This document shows positions 13,301-24,189 of a stretch of DNA of 64,000 nucleotides, in pieces (positions within the stretch are counted from its first letter, which is position 1; every line of letters starts with the position of its first letter). Origin of the DNA: Calamus simplicifolius (Eukaryota > Streptophyta > Magnoliopsida > Arecales > Arecaceae); contig UESW01004352.1 in NCBI GenBank assembly GCA_900491605.1, positions 41,984-105,983 of the forward strand. Reading direction: 5' to 3'. The translations under genes and the position numbers were made by a program. Under the pieces are notes generated by a model. It had not been told where the DNA came from, ran no database searches, and worked only from the letters and a program-made list of their open reading frames with translations.

Positions 13301-16300
13301 TTAAACTCTTATATATAATCATTTCTAATTTATTTTTATTCTTATCTTTACTTATATACCAAAATTTATAACCATCAACCTCTTTTGCTTTTTTCTACCT
13401 ACTTAATTTCTCATAGGCAAACTATGTTGATTCTTCTAGTCATCACATTTATTAATTTTATTAATTTTTAATTAATAAACTTATATTTTAAGTCACTAAA
13501 TATTTTTTTTATTATTTTTTGGACTAACTTTTTTACTCATATTTATTCATATGAGTTTGAAAATTCTTGCTTACTTTATATCACAATCGGGTGCTAATGA
13601 AATGCATTATTTGTGATACTATTGTAGTTATCTTTATAAAACTTTATGCTACATTAGGGCCTATGTTTTCAAACCTTGCTTACTTTCATATCACAATCAG
13701 GTGCCAAACTTAGTACATCATGTTTAGGACCATCCTAATTATCATTATTAAACTTTACGCTACATTAGGGTTTGTGCAGACCATCACAAGTATAAGACAT
13801 TCAAGTGGTTTTTTTATTCAATTCATGTTTATAGATGAAAGGGTTGGATCATGCTTGATCTCAGTCTGACCTAATTTTATATTTGAGTTTTGATTATATA
13901 GACTAAGATCCAATCTATTTGTTTGTTGAATCAAATCAGATTTATAGAAAAAATTTTAAGCCCAACAAATCATTTAGATCTATTTGAGTTTAATATAAAA
14001 TATTGCATTTAAGTCAAGCATCTAATTATTATTTTATTATTAAAATCTAATAATTGATAAATAAACAGAATCAACTTAAATATAAGTTTCTATTCAAAAA
14101 CTCTTAATTCTATCAAGTACATGGTTATCCTTAAGTTTATAATTATGATATTTAAAATAAGAATCAATCAAGATAAATAATAAAAATATATAATTAGAGA
14201 AAAAAAGATGAGAGAAGACTTGGTTGTTAAGATAAAAAATGAATTAATTTAAATTAGAACCCATTTAATAAATTTATAATGTAATTAGAATGAAAAAAAA
14301 ATATTATAAAAATTTATCGATTGAAAAAAAATAAATCCTAAACTAAACTCAGAACTTAAATTGGTCTAATTAAATGCGTCAGATGTAAACCCACCCAACA
14401 ACCTAACATAACGATCGAGTAAAAAAAAAAGAATACGAAAAAAGAAGAAGAGATCGCGTGGAAGCCAGGAGCGGAACCGTCTCCGTCCTCTTCCCAATCC
14501 CACGTGGCACGCCATTTTTTTTGAGTTAAAAAAAAAAAGAAGAGGCATAACATGCGGAAGCCAGAAGCGGAAGACTCTTCCGTCTTCGTCATCTTCCCAA
14601 TCCCATGCGGTATGCCATTTTTTCGATTAAAAAAACCGAAGAGGCTCACGTGTAAAAGCCAAAAGCGGATCTCTTTCCCCTTCCCAATCCCACGCGACAC
14701 GAGTAAAAAAATAAAAAGAAGACGAAGAAAGGAAGAGTCTCCATCAACTGTCTTCGTCTTCTTCCCAATCCCACTCGGCCATTTTTTCTTCTTCTTCTAC
14801 TCGCGCTCCGAGCCTCCACCGCAACCGTTAATTAATAATATAAATATAAAGAATTGAATACAAAATGGATATCCATATCCGTATCTAAAAAAATAGGTAA
14901 ATTCATTTTTGTATTCGTATCCGATAAATTTTTAGATTAAATATTCGAATTCGTATCCGAATCCGATTTAACTGGAAAATGAATATCCGAATCTGAAAAA
15001 ATTGAAATACGGATACATCGGAATTTATCCGGCCCATTTTCAGCCCTATCTTTCAGGCTGACTTAAATGTCATATATTTCAGGCCCTGTACCAGTTAAAA
15101 AAATTATTCATGATAATAGTGTTAAGTTCTAAACGTATTGTCATATATGGACAAACATCCTTCTCTGCAATGCATCATGTTCTCATTGCTGTACAGACAT
15201 CAATTAAAATGTTATGAGCATGCAGGAATGTCTCAACTCTCTACAGGTAGTAGGATAACTAAAGATCTCGTTCTGGATTTTGACGCACTCTTACTGCAAT
15301 CAAACTTGTTGGTCAGAATCTGTTTATTCCCAAGTGGCTTGGCCTTGAGAGATCACCAAGTAACATAGAAAGAAATAACATAAGATAAGCTTTATTTTCT
15401 AGGTAAAAAGGAAAAAAGAAAGAAAGAAAGAAAATTGTGATCTTACCATATACGGGAGCTGATCAATTTTTTGAACTGAAGTAATGTCATCATCAGGATA
15501 TGCAGCTGAATCATTTTTCGATAGCTCTTCAAATAACTGCGTAAATGCAGCAATTTCAAAGCCCATCGAGTCCAGACCTCCCTCAAGTTCCTCAATCTTA
15601 GTATTTGAGGTCCTTGCTTCCGACTCTAATTTCTCCAATGCCGCTTGCTTTTCTGCTAGTTTAATCTGTAGGGAGAAGCAAAGATTTCCATGAGATATTC
15701 TACTATTTGTGCATGACAGTTAAATGTGTGAGTAGAAGCTAGACTTAAAATAACAGCCATTATAATAGTTCTAGAGGGGTCCAATATTTTATATTATATA
15801 TGTATTACAGAAATATACAACAGACATTATCTGACTACTATTACATTGCAACGGCCATTAGTTAACATTTGCAGAGTCCAGCTTTTCTAAGTTCAAATCT
15901 TGTACCAGATAGAAAATTATTTTTATTGAACAGCAATCTAGGCAAACAACACTGTTATTCTTCTAATATTGATCATCACATCACATTGTAACAGCCATTA
16001 TACTGGTCTGTTTTTTTAATCCCAAGGGTCCATGCAACTTCAGGCAAATAACAACCACAATAACTATTATAAAGGTCAATATTAGTTTCATGAGGGACCC
16101 ATTATAATGAGATTGCAGTTGATACTAAATAAGTTGTTCTATAAGATATTAAGATTAATATTCCTTGTAATGATCAAATGAAACAACAGTGCAATATGTT
16201 AGGTGCACAGTAAGATCTGAGCACATAAGCAAATGTTAGGTCAGATTATCTTCAATGTATCAGAGCCACCTTGTCAAGAAAGGCATTAGGATGATTAACA

Positions 16301-19300
16301 ATATAGAATATTGAAGAATTATCAAATTATGCAATTTAAAAGAGAGGGGTATGCAGATAATTAACAATCAATAGTTGAAAGACACCAAAGAAAAAGGCTT
16401 TCATCCCATTGTGCAAATTCATATGTGCATATATATGCACACACACATGGACAGCAGACACAGGAAACCAAGCACATGTGTGTTTGTACATGCACGTGCA
16501 AGCATGTATATGCACCTATCCCACGTGCTATGTTGGTATCCTAGAAAATTCACAACATTCAATTAATCAATGCAAGAATAGGTTAAGTTCCCAGCCTTAC
16601 TGCATACAAGTGCCTTTCCTAGAGTTGTTCCAGTTAGATCAAAAACCCTGAATTCAATCATGCCACAGTGAAGCATGGTGTGGAATTAAAGTGTTGATAT
16701 CTGGTCAAGCCTTTAATGATCTTGATAGATTCCATTATAAGATTTCTGTTCCAACTTAGCAACCAATCCAATCTAAGACTTCTGTATCAACACTATATAA
16801 CAAACTAAATTCATTGAGACCCTTAGCTAAAATCTAAACAAAATTCATTTCAACTCTGTTTGGAGGCGAAATTCTCCCATCCCTTCCGTCCCCATAGAGG
16901 AGGTCCTTTCTTACATAGTACATAATGATGTCAACTTGTGATGTGAGAGCTGGAACCTGTAGTAACCCGGTTTAGATGAACCAGGTTTGGTTCAGATGAA
17001 CCAGGTTCTAGCCTGTTGGTTTTCCCTGGCTGACGCTTCGCTCCATGAAGCGTTTAGTCTTCGGAAACTCCCGAACCGAGGCGTCGCACAGGTGATTAAA
17101 AGGTGAAGAAGGAGGACTATCCTGGCGCGCATCATTCTCAGGTATGTCCCCCTGCCACAGAGAAAAAAGAGAGAGAGAGCCTAAGAGAGAGAAAGAGCTG
17201 GGAAGAGAGAGAGAGAGAGAGAGAGAGAGCCTGAGAGTTGGCCGGTGACCTCCACCGGCGCCGGACGTGCGTCCGGTGGAGGTACGGCCGCCTTGGTGGC
17301 CGGCCGTGCCGCCGGCACCGAGCACAGTGCGGACAAAAAAAAAAAGAGAGGGAGAGAGAAAATTAAGGAGAGAGAGAGAGGGAGGCCGACCGCCGCCGCG
17401 GCCGGCTCTGGTCCGGCCAACGCGGCCGACCGACTCCAATTTGGCCGAAATTAACGCCGGCACAGTGAATTTCACGCTGGAGCAAGAGAGAGAAAGAGAG
17501 AGAGGGAGAGAAATTGAGAGAAAGAATGGGGAAGGAGGCCGGCCGCGGTGGCAGCCGGCTCCGGCCCGGCCTCCGGTGGCTGGGCCGGACGGATTAGGCC
17601 GGCGGCGGCCCTGGCCGCCGGCCGGATGGTGTCCCTGTTTCGGGCGAAACAGGGGAAGGGGATGGAGGCTTGGCCATGGGCCGGCTGGGTCGGCCTGGTC
17701 TGGGCTTTTGGGCCGTGCTGCAAGCATTTTGGGGCTGGTTTTTGGGCCCCGTAACGGACCGAGATTAGCAAGAAAATTATATGGCTAGAATCTGGGTTAA
17801 TTCTAGTTTCTTGAGGTATTTTTACTTCCCCAATTGGTGTGTATAGTGGGAGATATTCGAGCCCAAAGTTGGGCCCGTGAACTAGTCTGGGTAGGGTCTT
17901 AAGAGTCATTTTATTAATTAGATTTCAGTGAATTAATTATGTACATTGATCCTGTAGGTGCCCAGACATCTGATTAGTTGGTGCATCATTTGAATTTTGC
18001 GTAGGAGGTAAGTAAGACTATTATGAAAATTTAATAATTGTTTAATAATAAATTGAGTATATACGGTTTGCATGCATTTTTATAAATAAGAAGAAATAGA
18101 AATTATCTGAATTATCTATGTAGCATTGAACTGTGGATTACAAATGAATAATTATGATTATAGTGATCGGTAATATGTAAGAAATGATTTATTGATGTAT
18201 ATGCCAGAATGTGATTGCCTGTACGATATGTTTATATTGAGGTGACTATATGTATTTCCTAGTACTGTGCAAACCACTGTGAGGTAATGTGAGATACAGA
18301 TGCATGATGTAATTGTGATGAAAATGTTAAATAGATTTATATGGGTCGCCGCGGTTCTCCTTTACTAGGCCCCACACATTGTAGCTGTGTTCTGTTAGAT
18401 ATGGTCACACACACTGGAGATGTATTCTGTTATGATATGGCTCCACACATTGTAGACGTGTTCTGTTATGATATGGCCACACACACCGTAGAGTGTGTTC
18501 TGTTATGGTATGGCCCCACATGTCTTACAATGTGTTCTGTTGATTTTCATATGGCCACATACATCGTAGAGTGTGTTCTGTTATGGTATGGCCCCACACA
18601 TCGTACAATGTATTCTGTTGATTTTATGGCCACACATCTGGAGGATGTGCTCTGATTGAGGTATTGCAGGGCCGTGGGACACATAGGAAATCTATAATTA
18701 CATAAACAGTGAGTTTGCTAGAATGCATATCCTGATGCTTATCGAATGTTCAATTTATGTTAAGTTGACAAAATGCATATGTTGATAGCATGTTAAATAT
18801 AATTCAAGTATGATATGATTGTATAATAGGCTTACTTATTGAGTGTAAACTCATTAACCTTCACAATGTTTTTCCAGAGCCTCAGGGTTGATGATGGATA
18901 TTCGGAGTTGATGGAGCTTCTAATAAATAAAATAAGAACCATTGCATTGGTGTAATCCTATATGTTTGTGTGTAGGGCTTGTTGTAGCCCAACTTTATTA
19001 GCATGACTTGGGTGTAGGGTTTGAAACCCAAAACTTATAACTATCATTTGTATTATGTTGGTTTTCATATTTATTGCCCCATTTGAATCGTATATCAAGA
19101 TTTTTAAGACGCCTTGCATGCCCGACACGCGGCGGGTTGTCACCCTAGCCCAATATTTGGGTCTGGGGAGTGACAGAACCCCTAGAAAGTTCTGAGGATA
19201 TGATGAGACCTGATAAAATGAAGAAATATATTTCTTACAGTGATAGAATGAATGCAAGCACATGCCAAATACAAATATTCAGCAAGATTGGCTGAACCAT

Positions 19301-21393
19301 AAGAAAAATAACATGATATGTAAAGCACATAAGTATAGTGTGCAGTAGATGAGTCTTTCATATACAGGAACTTGCATATCCATTTATTGAATAGTTATAG
19401 GTCGGGTCTGAGACAGTTAAAGGTAGCTTGATAAAAACAAGAGTGGCAGGAAAAATCTTATTATGATATACCTGTGTATTAGCCAATTGTGAATTGGCAT
19501 TTTTAATCATGGAATCCTTCTCTGCAATCTGGTGTTTCAATTCGTCAAGAATCATATTAACTTGACTCATTTGATTCATTGTCTCCTCTGCAGATTTCAG
19601 CGCCTCATCTTTCTCCTGTATTTTTTTACATAGGTCATCCAACTGTTCCTGCAACATAGTTAACTCTTCTGTATCCTTTGAACATCTCCTCCTGCCAATG
19701 GCATTGAAGAAAAAACTGGAACATTGTCAGCACTAACAACTTGGTTATCTTCATCTTTGCTCAAGTCTCTAAGATCTCTATGCTTTTTTGCAGAAACAGT
19801 TTTAGCTGCTTTTCTGCTTTTCGGATCAACAACCTGCATTGGCAATGATTTAGTTAAGCCTAAATTATAGCATCCAATTTCAATGCTCAAAAAAAAAAGA
19901 AGAAGAAGAAGAAGAAGAAGAAGAAGACTCCAGAAGATTAAAAGGAAAAACATAAGATTCAGAGGACAAATTAAAAATAACCATATTCTTATTCTTGTTT
20001 AACTTATTTGAAGAGGTAACTGGAAGCAGTTGACAAGCATGCTGTTGAAGAAATTGTTGCAAATTGGAGATTATTTCTATAGATGCTTTGTTGAAGCAGA
20101 ATAATAGGTCTGATTGATAAATGGAACAGATTTAAAATCAAAATGTGAAGAGGAGTGAGCAATCTAACTTTGACATCGGATAAGCAAAATCGTGGTGCCC
20201 TAAATTTTCCTATGTCCATTCCTTGCATGGAAAAAAAATAAAAATCAAAACTCAATGTGACCATTCATCAGGGGTTAGCTATCGCTTTCTCTCTCGGCTG
20301 ACAAGAAATCATAACCTGTCAAGTCTGATGCACGTGTGTGTCAAGATGAATCAACAGACAATGGTTCCTTGAGGTAGCTTGCTTGCACTTTATGGTCATT
20401 TAAAATGTGTAAGGATCTCCAGCATTTCCCCATATCACATCATGCATCCATTTTGCTACATCGAAGTTGAAGTCAATTAACAGCATCAAGGTAAGAAATG
20501 GATTGTGGATTCAGTTCAGACCATGATCGAATTCTAGCAAATTCATTGCCACCTGCAATCTCTATTAACCCAAATGCATAAGTTGCCAAAAAAAAAAAAC
20601 CCACTGACCTCACCCATCAAATATTGGCCAATCCTAGATGTGAAGCATGTGATAACTCCATGTCCTTGATTTTAATAATAACAACTGTGAACAAAGTTAC
20701 TGACCTACGAAAAAACATTACCGTATTGGGAGATTCCTCGAGGAGGAGAAAAAACAACATGAATTAAAAAGATCGACCAAACATCTTCCTAAGTCATCTG
20801 CGTTGTTATATCTACATCATTGCAAGCCAACATATTTAGCTGATATCGAGATCTTATTCCACATTTCACCAAATATATCCACAGGAAAAAAAAATTTAAT
20901 AATCTATATTTCGGTATTTCTTGAATCAAACTATAAAATTCTGAAAAAAAAAAATCCAAGAAAAGGAGCATCTCTTACTAAAAAGGGATTAAAAGATGCG
21001 TCACTTAAATTTTTTTTTTTTTTTTTTTTTTTAAATCTCACCTTGGTCTGGCAGGAAGGGGTTGGCGTGTAGAGCACCGACGCCCGCCGCGTAAATGACG
21101 GCTTTGCCCTCCGGTCCTAACTCCATTTATCAAGAATAAAATCAATAATTAAATAATAAATAGCGAACGCTCGGAAAAATACCGGATCCCTAAAAGAGGG
21201 GAGAAGGCACCATGAGGGATTCGACAAGGGGGACCATTTCGACAAGGTTGTTGAAGAGAACCCGGTCTACATTTCCGCCATCCCCGGAGGCATTCTTGGA
21301 AGACGAAGAGAGAGGAGACGAGGAAGAGCCTGCGAAAGTCCCGTTCTCCCGCCGATCGGCGAGGCCGCGCTGCTTCTGCGGCTTCCCTAGCAT
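10362..21393 (-). CDS. MPB2C: MPB2C-like coiled-coil microtubule-associated protein, 5 exons
   Basis: MPB2C was described as a plant microtubule-associated protein that binds viral movement proteins and KNOTTED1 and limits cell-to-cell traffic. Exons, 5' to 3' on the minus strand: 21393-21211, 21116-21042, 19833-19472, 15665-15447, 10510-10362. All junctions follow GT-AG and are phase 0. With two restored bases the CDS is 990 nt, 329 residues. Exon 1 has a Ser-rich N terminus then VDRVLFNNLVEMVPLVESLM; exon 2 has SFTRRASVLYTPTPS; exon 3 begins basic (KSRKAAK) and, with exon 4, forms a long coiled coil (LQEQLDDL to KIEELEGGLDSM); exon 5 has MEEARKAYIAAV and ends QAFVL. One base is missing in exon 3 near 19679 (an A run in coding sense) and one in exon 5 near 10445 (GG read as G). 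Introns 2, 3 and 4 are 1.2, 3.8 and 4.9 kb, the last two enlarged by transposons. The family assignment is from memory of Arabidopsis At5g08120. Confidence 0.85.
11723..11900 (-). repeat. degenerate interstitial telomere-like repeat (CCCTAAA)n
   Basis: On the plus strand the tract is a run of CCCTAAA-like words separated by 0-5 bases. AAACCCTAAA occurs four times, mixed with variants such as CCCCTAAACC and CCCTCTAAA. CCCTAAA is the usual plant telomere unit. The degeneracy implies age or an origin from a telomere-like satellite. It lies in an intron of MPB2C. Confidence 0.8.
12509..15048. mobile_element. non-autonomous hAT-type element with 8-bp target duplication
   Basis: The termini are inverted repeats TAGGGCTGAAAA and TTTTCAGCCCTA, flanked by the identical 8-bp duplication TCTTTCAG (12501-12508 and 15049-15056). 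The 8-bp duplication and the TAGGGCTG start fit the hAT superfamily. Subterminal repeats rich in CGGATACGGATATGAAT occur in several copies at 12530-12790 and, inverted, at 14866-15030; in hAT elements such repeats bind transposase. No transposase is encoded. Inside are a direct duplication of about 110 bp (13565-13790) and a four-fold tandem repeat (14458-14790). It sits in intron 4 of MPB2C and must have moved with an autonomous partner elsewhere. Confidence 0.9.
14458..14790. repeat. four degenerate tandem copies of an 80-95 bp unit inside the hAT element
   Basis: Each copy carries AAGCC(A/G)(A/G)(A/G)AGCGGA, a TCTTCCGTC-type pyrimidine stretch, then CTTCCCAATCCCA, ACGTGGCACG-like sequence and a T run. 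CTTCCCAATCCCA recurs near 14490, 14592, 14682 and 14762. The GC-richer unit is unlike the AT-rich rest of the element and may be captured host sequence. Confidence 0.75.
17165..17230. repeat. (GA)n microsatellite in the solo LTR
   Basis: The block is almost pure GA repeat, with about 15 uninterrupted units at 17197-17228. Similar shorter GA blocks follow near 17365 and 17485-17525, alternating with GGCCGGC-rich sequence. Confidence 0.85.
18366..18651. repeat. minisatellite of about 40-50 bp units in the solo LTR
   Basis: Seven or so imperfect copies of a unit with GGCC(C)CACACAT, a short GTAGAGTG/GTACAATG box, and TGTTCTGTTATGGTATGG. Unit lengths alternate, which suggests a higher-order pair. 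The related LTR piece at 43820-43990 keeps only a reduced version. Confidence 0.85.
19889..19926. repeat. A-run plus (GAA)n microsatellite in MPB2C intron 2
   Basis: Ten A bases followed by about nine GAA/AGA units on the plus strand, about 55 bp from the exon 3 acceptor. On the transcribed strand it is a TTC tract that could serve as the polypyrimidine region. A 24-base T run lies at 21009-21032 in the same intron. Confidence 0.85.
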
Positions 21394-21843
21394 CGAGCTG
21401 GCTCTTCGGCAGTGGATTTGAGATTTGAGGGGGAGAGAGGGCGGTGTCGGAAGAGGGAAGCCCTTTAGAATTTCGAACGGTGGCGCCGGGCCGGGTTACG
21501 GTTTAAAACACTGCCGCAAATCTGGGCCGTCCAAGTTGTTCGATTGAGGGTGCCGCACGGGTCCGAGAAGGCAACGTTCGATAAACAAATCGGATCGCTC
21601 GCCATCTTGAGCTAGAGAGGAGATAATAAAATATTAAAAAATTAAAAATTAAAAAATATTGGATATTAAACCCGGGTTTGGTACTCATTTTTTTCTTAAT
21701 ATTATTTTTTTTATTCACGTACATCGTCCGTGTATTTTGTTTATCATGCATGTAACCAAAGAACGGAAAAATAAAAACACAAATGACTAGTACTGTTTTA
21801 TTTTCCATCCAGCATTTTTTTTTTTTTTTCCTGTGGCCACGCT
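21394..21843 (-). promoter_or_regulatory. 5' flank of MPB2C
   Basis: The first 200 bp are GC-rich, as expected for the leader and proximal promoter of a housekeeping-type gene read on the minus strand. The rest (21620-21843) is AT-rich with T runs. No TATA box is certain. Confidence 0.35.
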
Positions 21844-22770
21844 ATGGCAGGTGGGTTGCATTTTATGAAACAATTTGAATATAATAATATCTAAATTTAA
21901 ATATGACTTGATATAAAATTATTATAATTATTTTTAAATTTTATATTTAGGTCAATTCTAGATTTATATAATGGGTTAATAATAATAGTGCCTGCCATAA
22001 TTTTAGATTAGATATATTTTTGCTCTATACTTTCTCTACTCCCTAAATTTATACCAACACCTAACATCTTATGCATAATGTCATATTTTATAGTAATTAT
22101 GCATGATTTTTTATTATGGATGAGATTGCTTTATTTTATTTTTTTTGAATTAAAGAAATATTGATAGGATATTTTTTATTTTATTGAAGAAAGAGATGAA
22201 ATTGTTTATTCAGATGCTATTAAAATTAACATATATATACGCACACATACATACAAATATATTTGATATATATTAAACAATTATTTTTCTTATTTAATCT
22301 TTCTCTTCCACCTCTCTCCGTCCCTCCCTTTGATGGATCATTACAATCAATGTATCTTCCAAGATGGCTTAATTCTTTATTAGCATCAGGAATAAAAAAC
22401 CAAAATATCATAAGATATTGAAATACCGATTATATATGTATATATACATGGATATGTAAGTACATATATATTAATAGTAAAAAACCATATTAGAAGTAGG
22501 GTTTGTGTGAAGTTAAAGAGGATAAAAAGTTGTTTTTATATTTTTATATTTTTTTAAGAAATAATTTTTTTCTTCTTTTCTACCTCAAATTACTGCACTC
22601 TCGCTTACACAACGTCTTATGGTAGACTTTCAATGTGTTGCGGTATACTTTCTCGTTCAATGCTTCCGTTGCCTTATCCTGGATTAAATATCCCTCTCTC
22701 TAATTGATGATACAAATCAACTATTATCATTGCAGAGAGAATAGGCTTTTGGGATTTTTGGGGAGTCTTT

Positions 22771-23100
22771 TTGAAAGTACAAAAAATCTTAGTATATCAC
22801 TATGATACAGCATGGTCTATACTGAATGCGGTGGTTCGCTTGTACGTTAGCGATATGAGATCCAAGGGCGAGTTCTTCGGTGCGGCTCCATATATAAATG
22901 AATCATCATACTTGATGCAAGACATGTTGTATTTAAGACAATGTACAAAGACTTTTCCTTTAAAATGCTTAGGAGTACCAATTTTCAATGCTGGGAGGCA
23001 TTTGCTTAAAATATGCAAATCAATTTTTTTTACCACTTTTTCATCTCATTATCACCAATTCCCCCTACATCATCATCCCTTACTATTTCCATCTAGGTAA
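22771..23100. other. unrecognised segment with open frames on both strands (unit A)
   Basis: About 250 bp, GC-richer than its surroundings, open on the plus (22771-23100) and minus (22800-23036) strands. I do not recognise either product. Relative to unit B it has several T-for-C changes (for example TGTACGTTAGCGATATG against CGTACGTCAGCGATACG), as if methylated CpGs had decayed. Confidence 0.3.
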
Positions 23101-24189
23101 GAGAATATAAATAGAAGCTTTTCTCTTTTTTTTTTGGGTTATACGGTGTCATTTCGTTTTGGCCTATTATAGTTATACCATTTTTGGATTTGTTTTTTAT
23201 TTATTTTTTAAGATTTTAAAAGGTTCAAATTATTTTTGTTGATAATGGTTTTTATCATATCATTAACTTTAATTCTCTATTTAATATGATGTTGATGGAT
23301 TTGGGTCTTTTGAAAACTAGAAATATATTTGAACAATAATTTTTGCTTCATTACTATTGTAAAATTTTGTAACAAAAATATTTAATTTTTGTTTCTAGCC
23401 AATCTTTTAATGCATAATTCTTTTTCAAACAAATCCATCTTCCAAAAGTTTAGAAGAAGAAGAAGAAGAAGAAGGAGGAGGTCATGGCTTAAACCTTTAG
23501 TTAGATTTTTCGTTGCCATGATTCAATATGTTAGTACAAAAATTTGATTTGACTAAACTAGCAGCTATAAAAATATTATTTGTTTACTAATTATTTATGT
23601 ATTTTGATTTTTATGTTGATGCTTTTTTTCTTCTTCTGATTCATTGTGCAACTCAATTGAAAGTCCACTATGGTAGCCTTTTTATGCAATAATATAATGC
23701 TATCCACATGTTAATATTATGAATAATATTCATGCCTAAGTTCTAGACAAATTTATTCAAGAGATTTATGTTTACCCAATCTTATGATTCCTAAAATTTT
23801 GATGGAGGCCGGCATCTAATAAATCAATTGCCAAATAATTTTTTTATTTAATAAAATTTATTAAATTTACTAATATTCATCAAATTCAGTGAATAATTAC
23901 TTTCATCATTGTTAAATAGCCATATATATATATACTTTTTATTAAAGTACAATAACTCGTTTATACTTTACAAATTAGATATTTACTATTCATTTCATTT
24001 AATGCTTGTATTGATAGAGTCATATATTTGCGATTAATTTATATTTTTTAATATCTCTATCGATATTACATATACTCCCTTTTAAAAGAAATTAATTTGA
24101 ATAATTTGTGTTGTATGATAATAAACATAAAGAATTTTGATGCTTAAGTAGTTCATTAGACAACTAAGAATGCCATCCTCAAATCCAAA

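Larger units (their letters stand above)
10511..15446 (-). other. intron 4 of MPB2C (4.9 kb)
   Basis: Donor GTAAGA is at 15446-15441 and the acceptor CAG at 10513-10511, reading on the minus strand. Contents: unremarkable sequence 10511-11722 and 11901-12500, a telomere-like tract, a complete non-autonomous hAT element, and about 400 bp of plain intron next to exon 4. I saw no other gene in it. Confidence 0.8.
16958..19175 (+). mobile_element. solo LTR of a retrotransposon, 2.2 kb
   Basis: The element starts TGTAGTAACCC and ends GGGGAGTGACA (TG...CA), and is flanked by the 5-bp duplication GAACC at 16953-16957 and 19176-19180. There is no internal coding region or second LTR, so it is a solo LTR left by LTR-LTR recombination. 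It contains a GC-rich, GA-tract section (17160-17760) and a minisatellite (18366-18651). A diverged, truncated relative in inverse orientation lies at 43332-44916. Family is unknown; the size suggests Ty3/Gypsy. Long proline-rich open frames here are compositional artefacts. Confidence 0.88.
15666..19471 (-). other. intron 3 of MPB2C (3.8 kb)
   Basis: The donor is GTATATC at 19471 and the acceptor CTACAG at 15671-15666 (minus strand). It holds 1.3 kb of ordinary AT-rich intron (15666-16952), a solo LTR, and about 290 bp next to exon 3. A run of alternating CA/TG steps with small palindromes (TGCACGTGCA near 16490) lies at 16420-16520. Confidence 0.75.

Noticed and set aside
16420..16520. CA/TG-rich run with TGCACGTGCA palindromes as a regulatory site
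   Set aside because: It is intronic, short and of simple alternating composition; a Z-DNA-prone microsatellite-like stretch is enough explanation.
17008..17727. A 239-residue minus-strand open frame, Pro/Arg/Ser-rich, and overlapping frames on both strands
   Set aside because: It is entirely within the solo LTR, follows GA tracts and GGCCGG repeats, and has no family resemblance. It is a composition effect.
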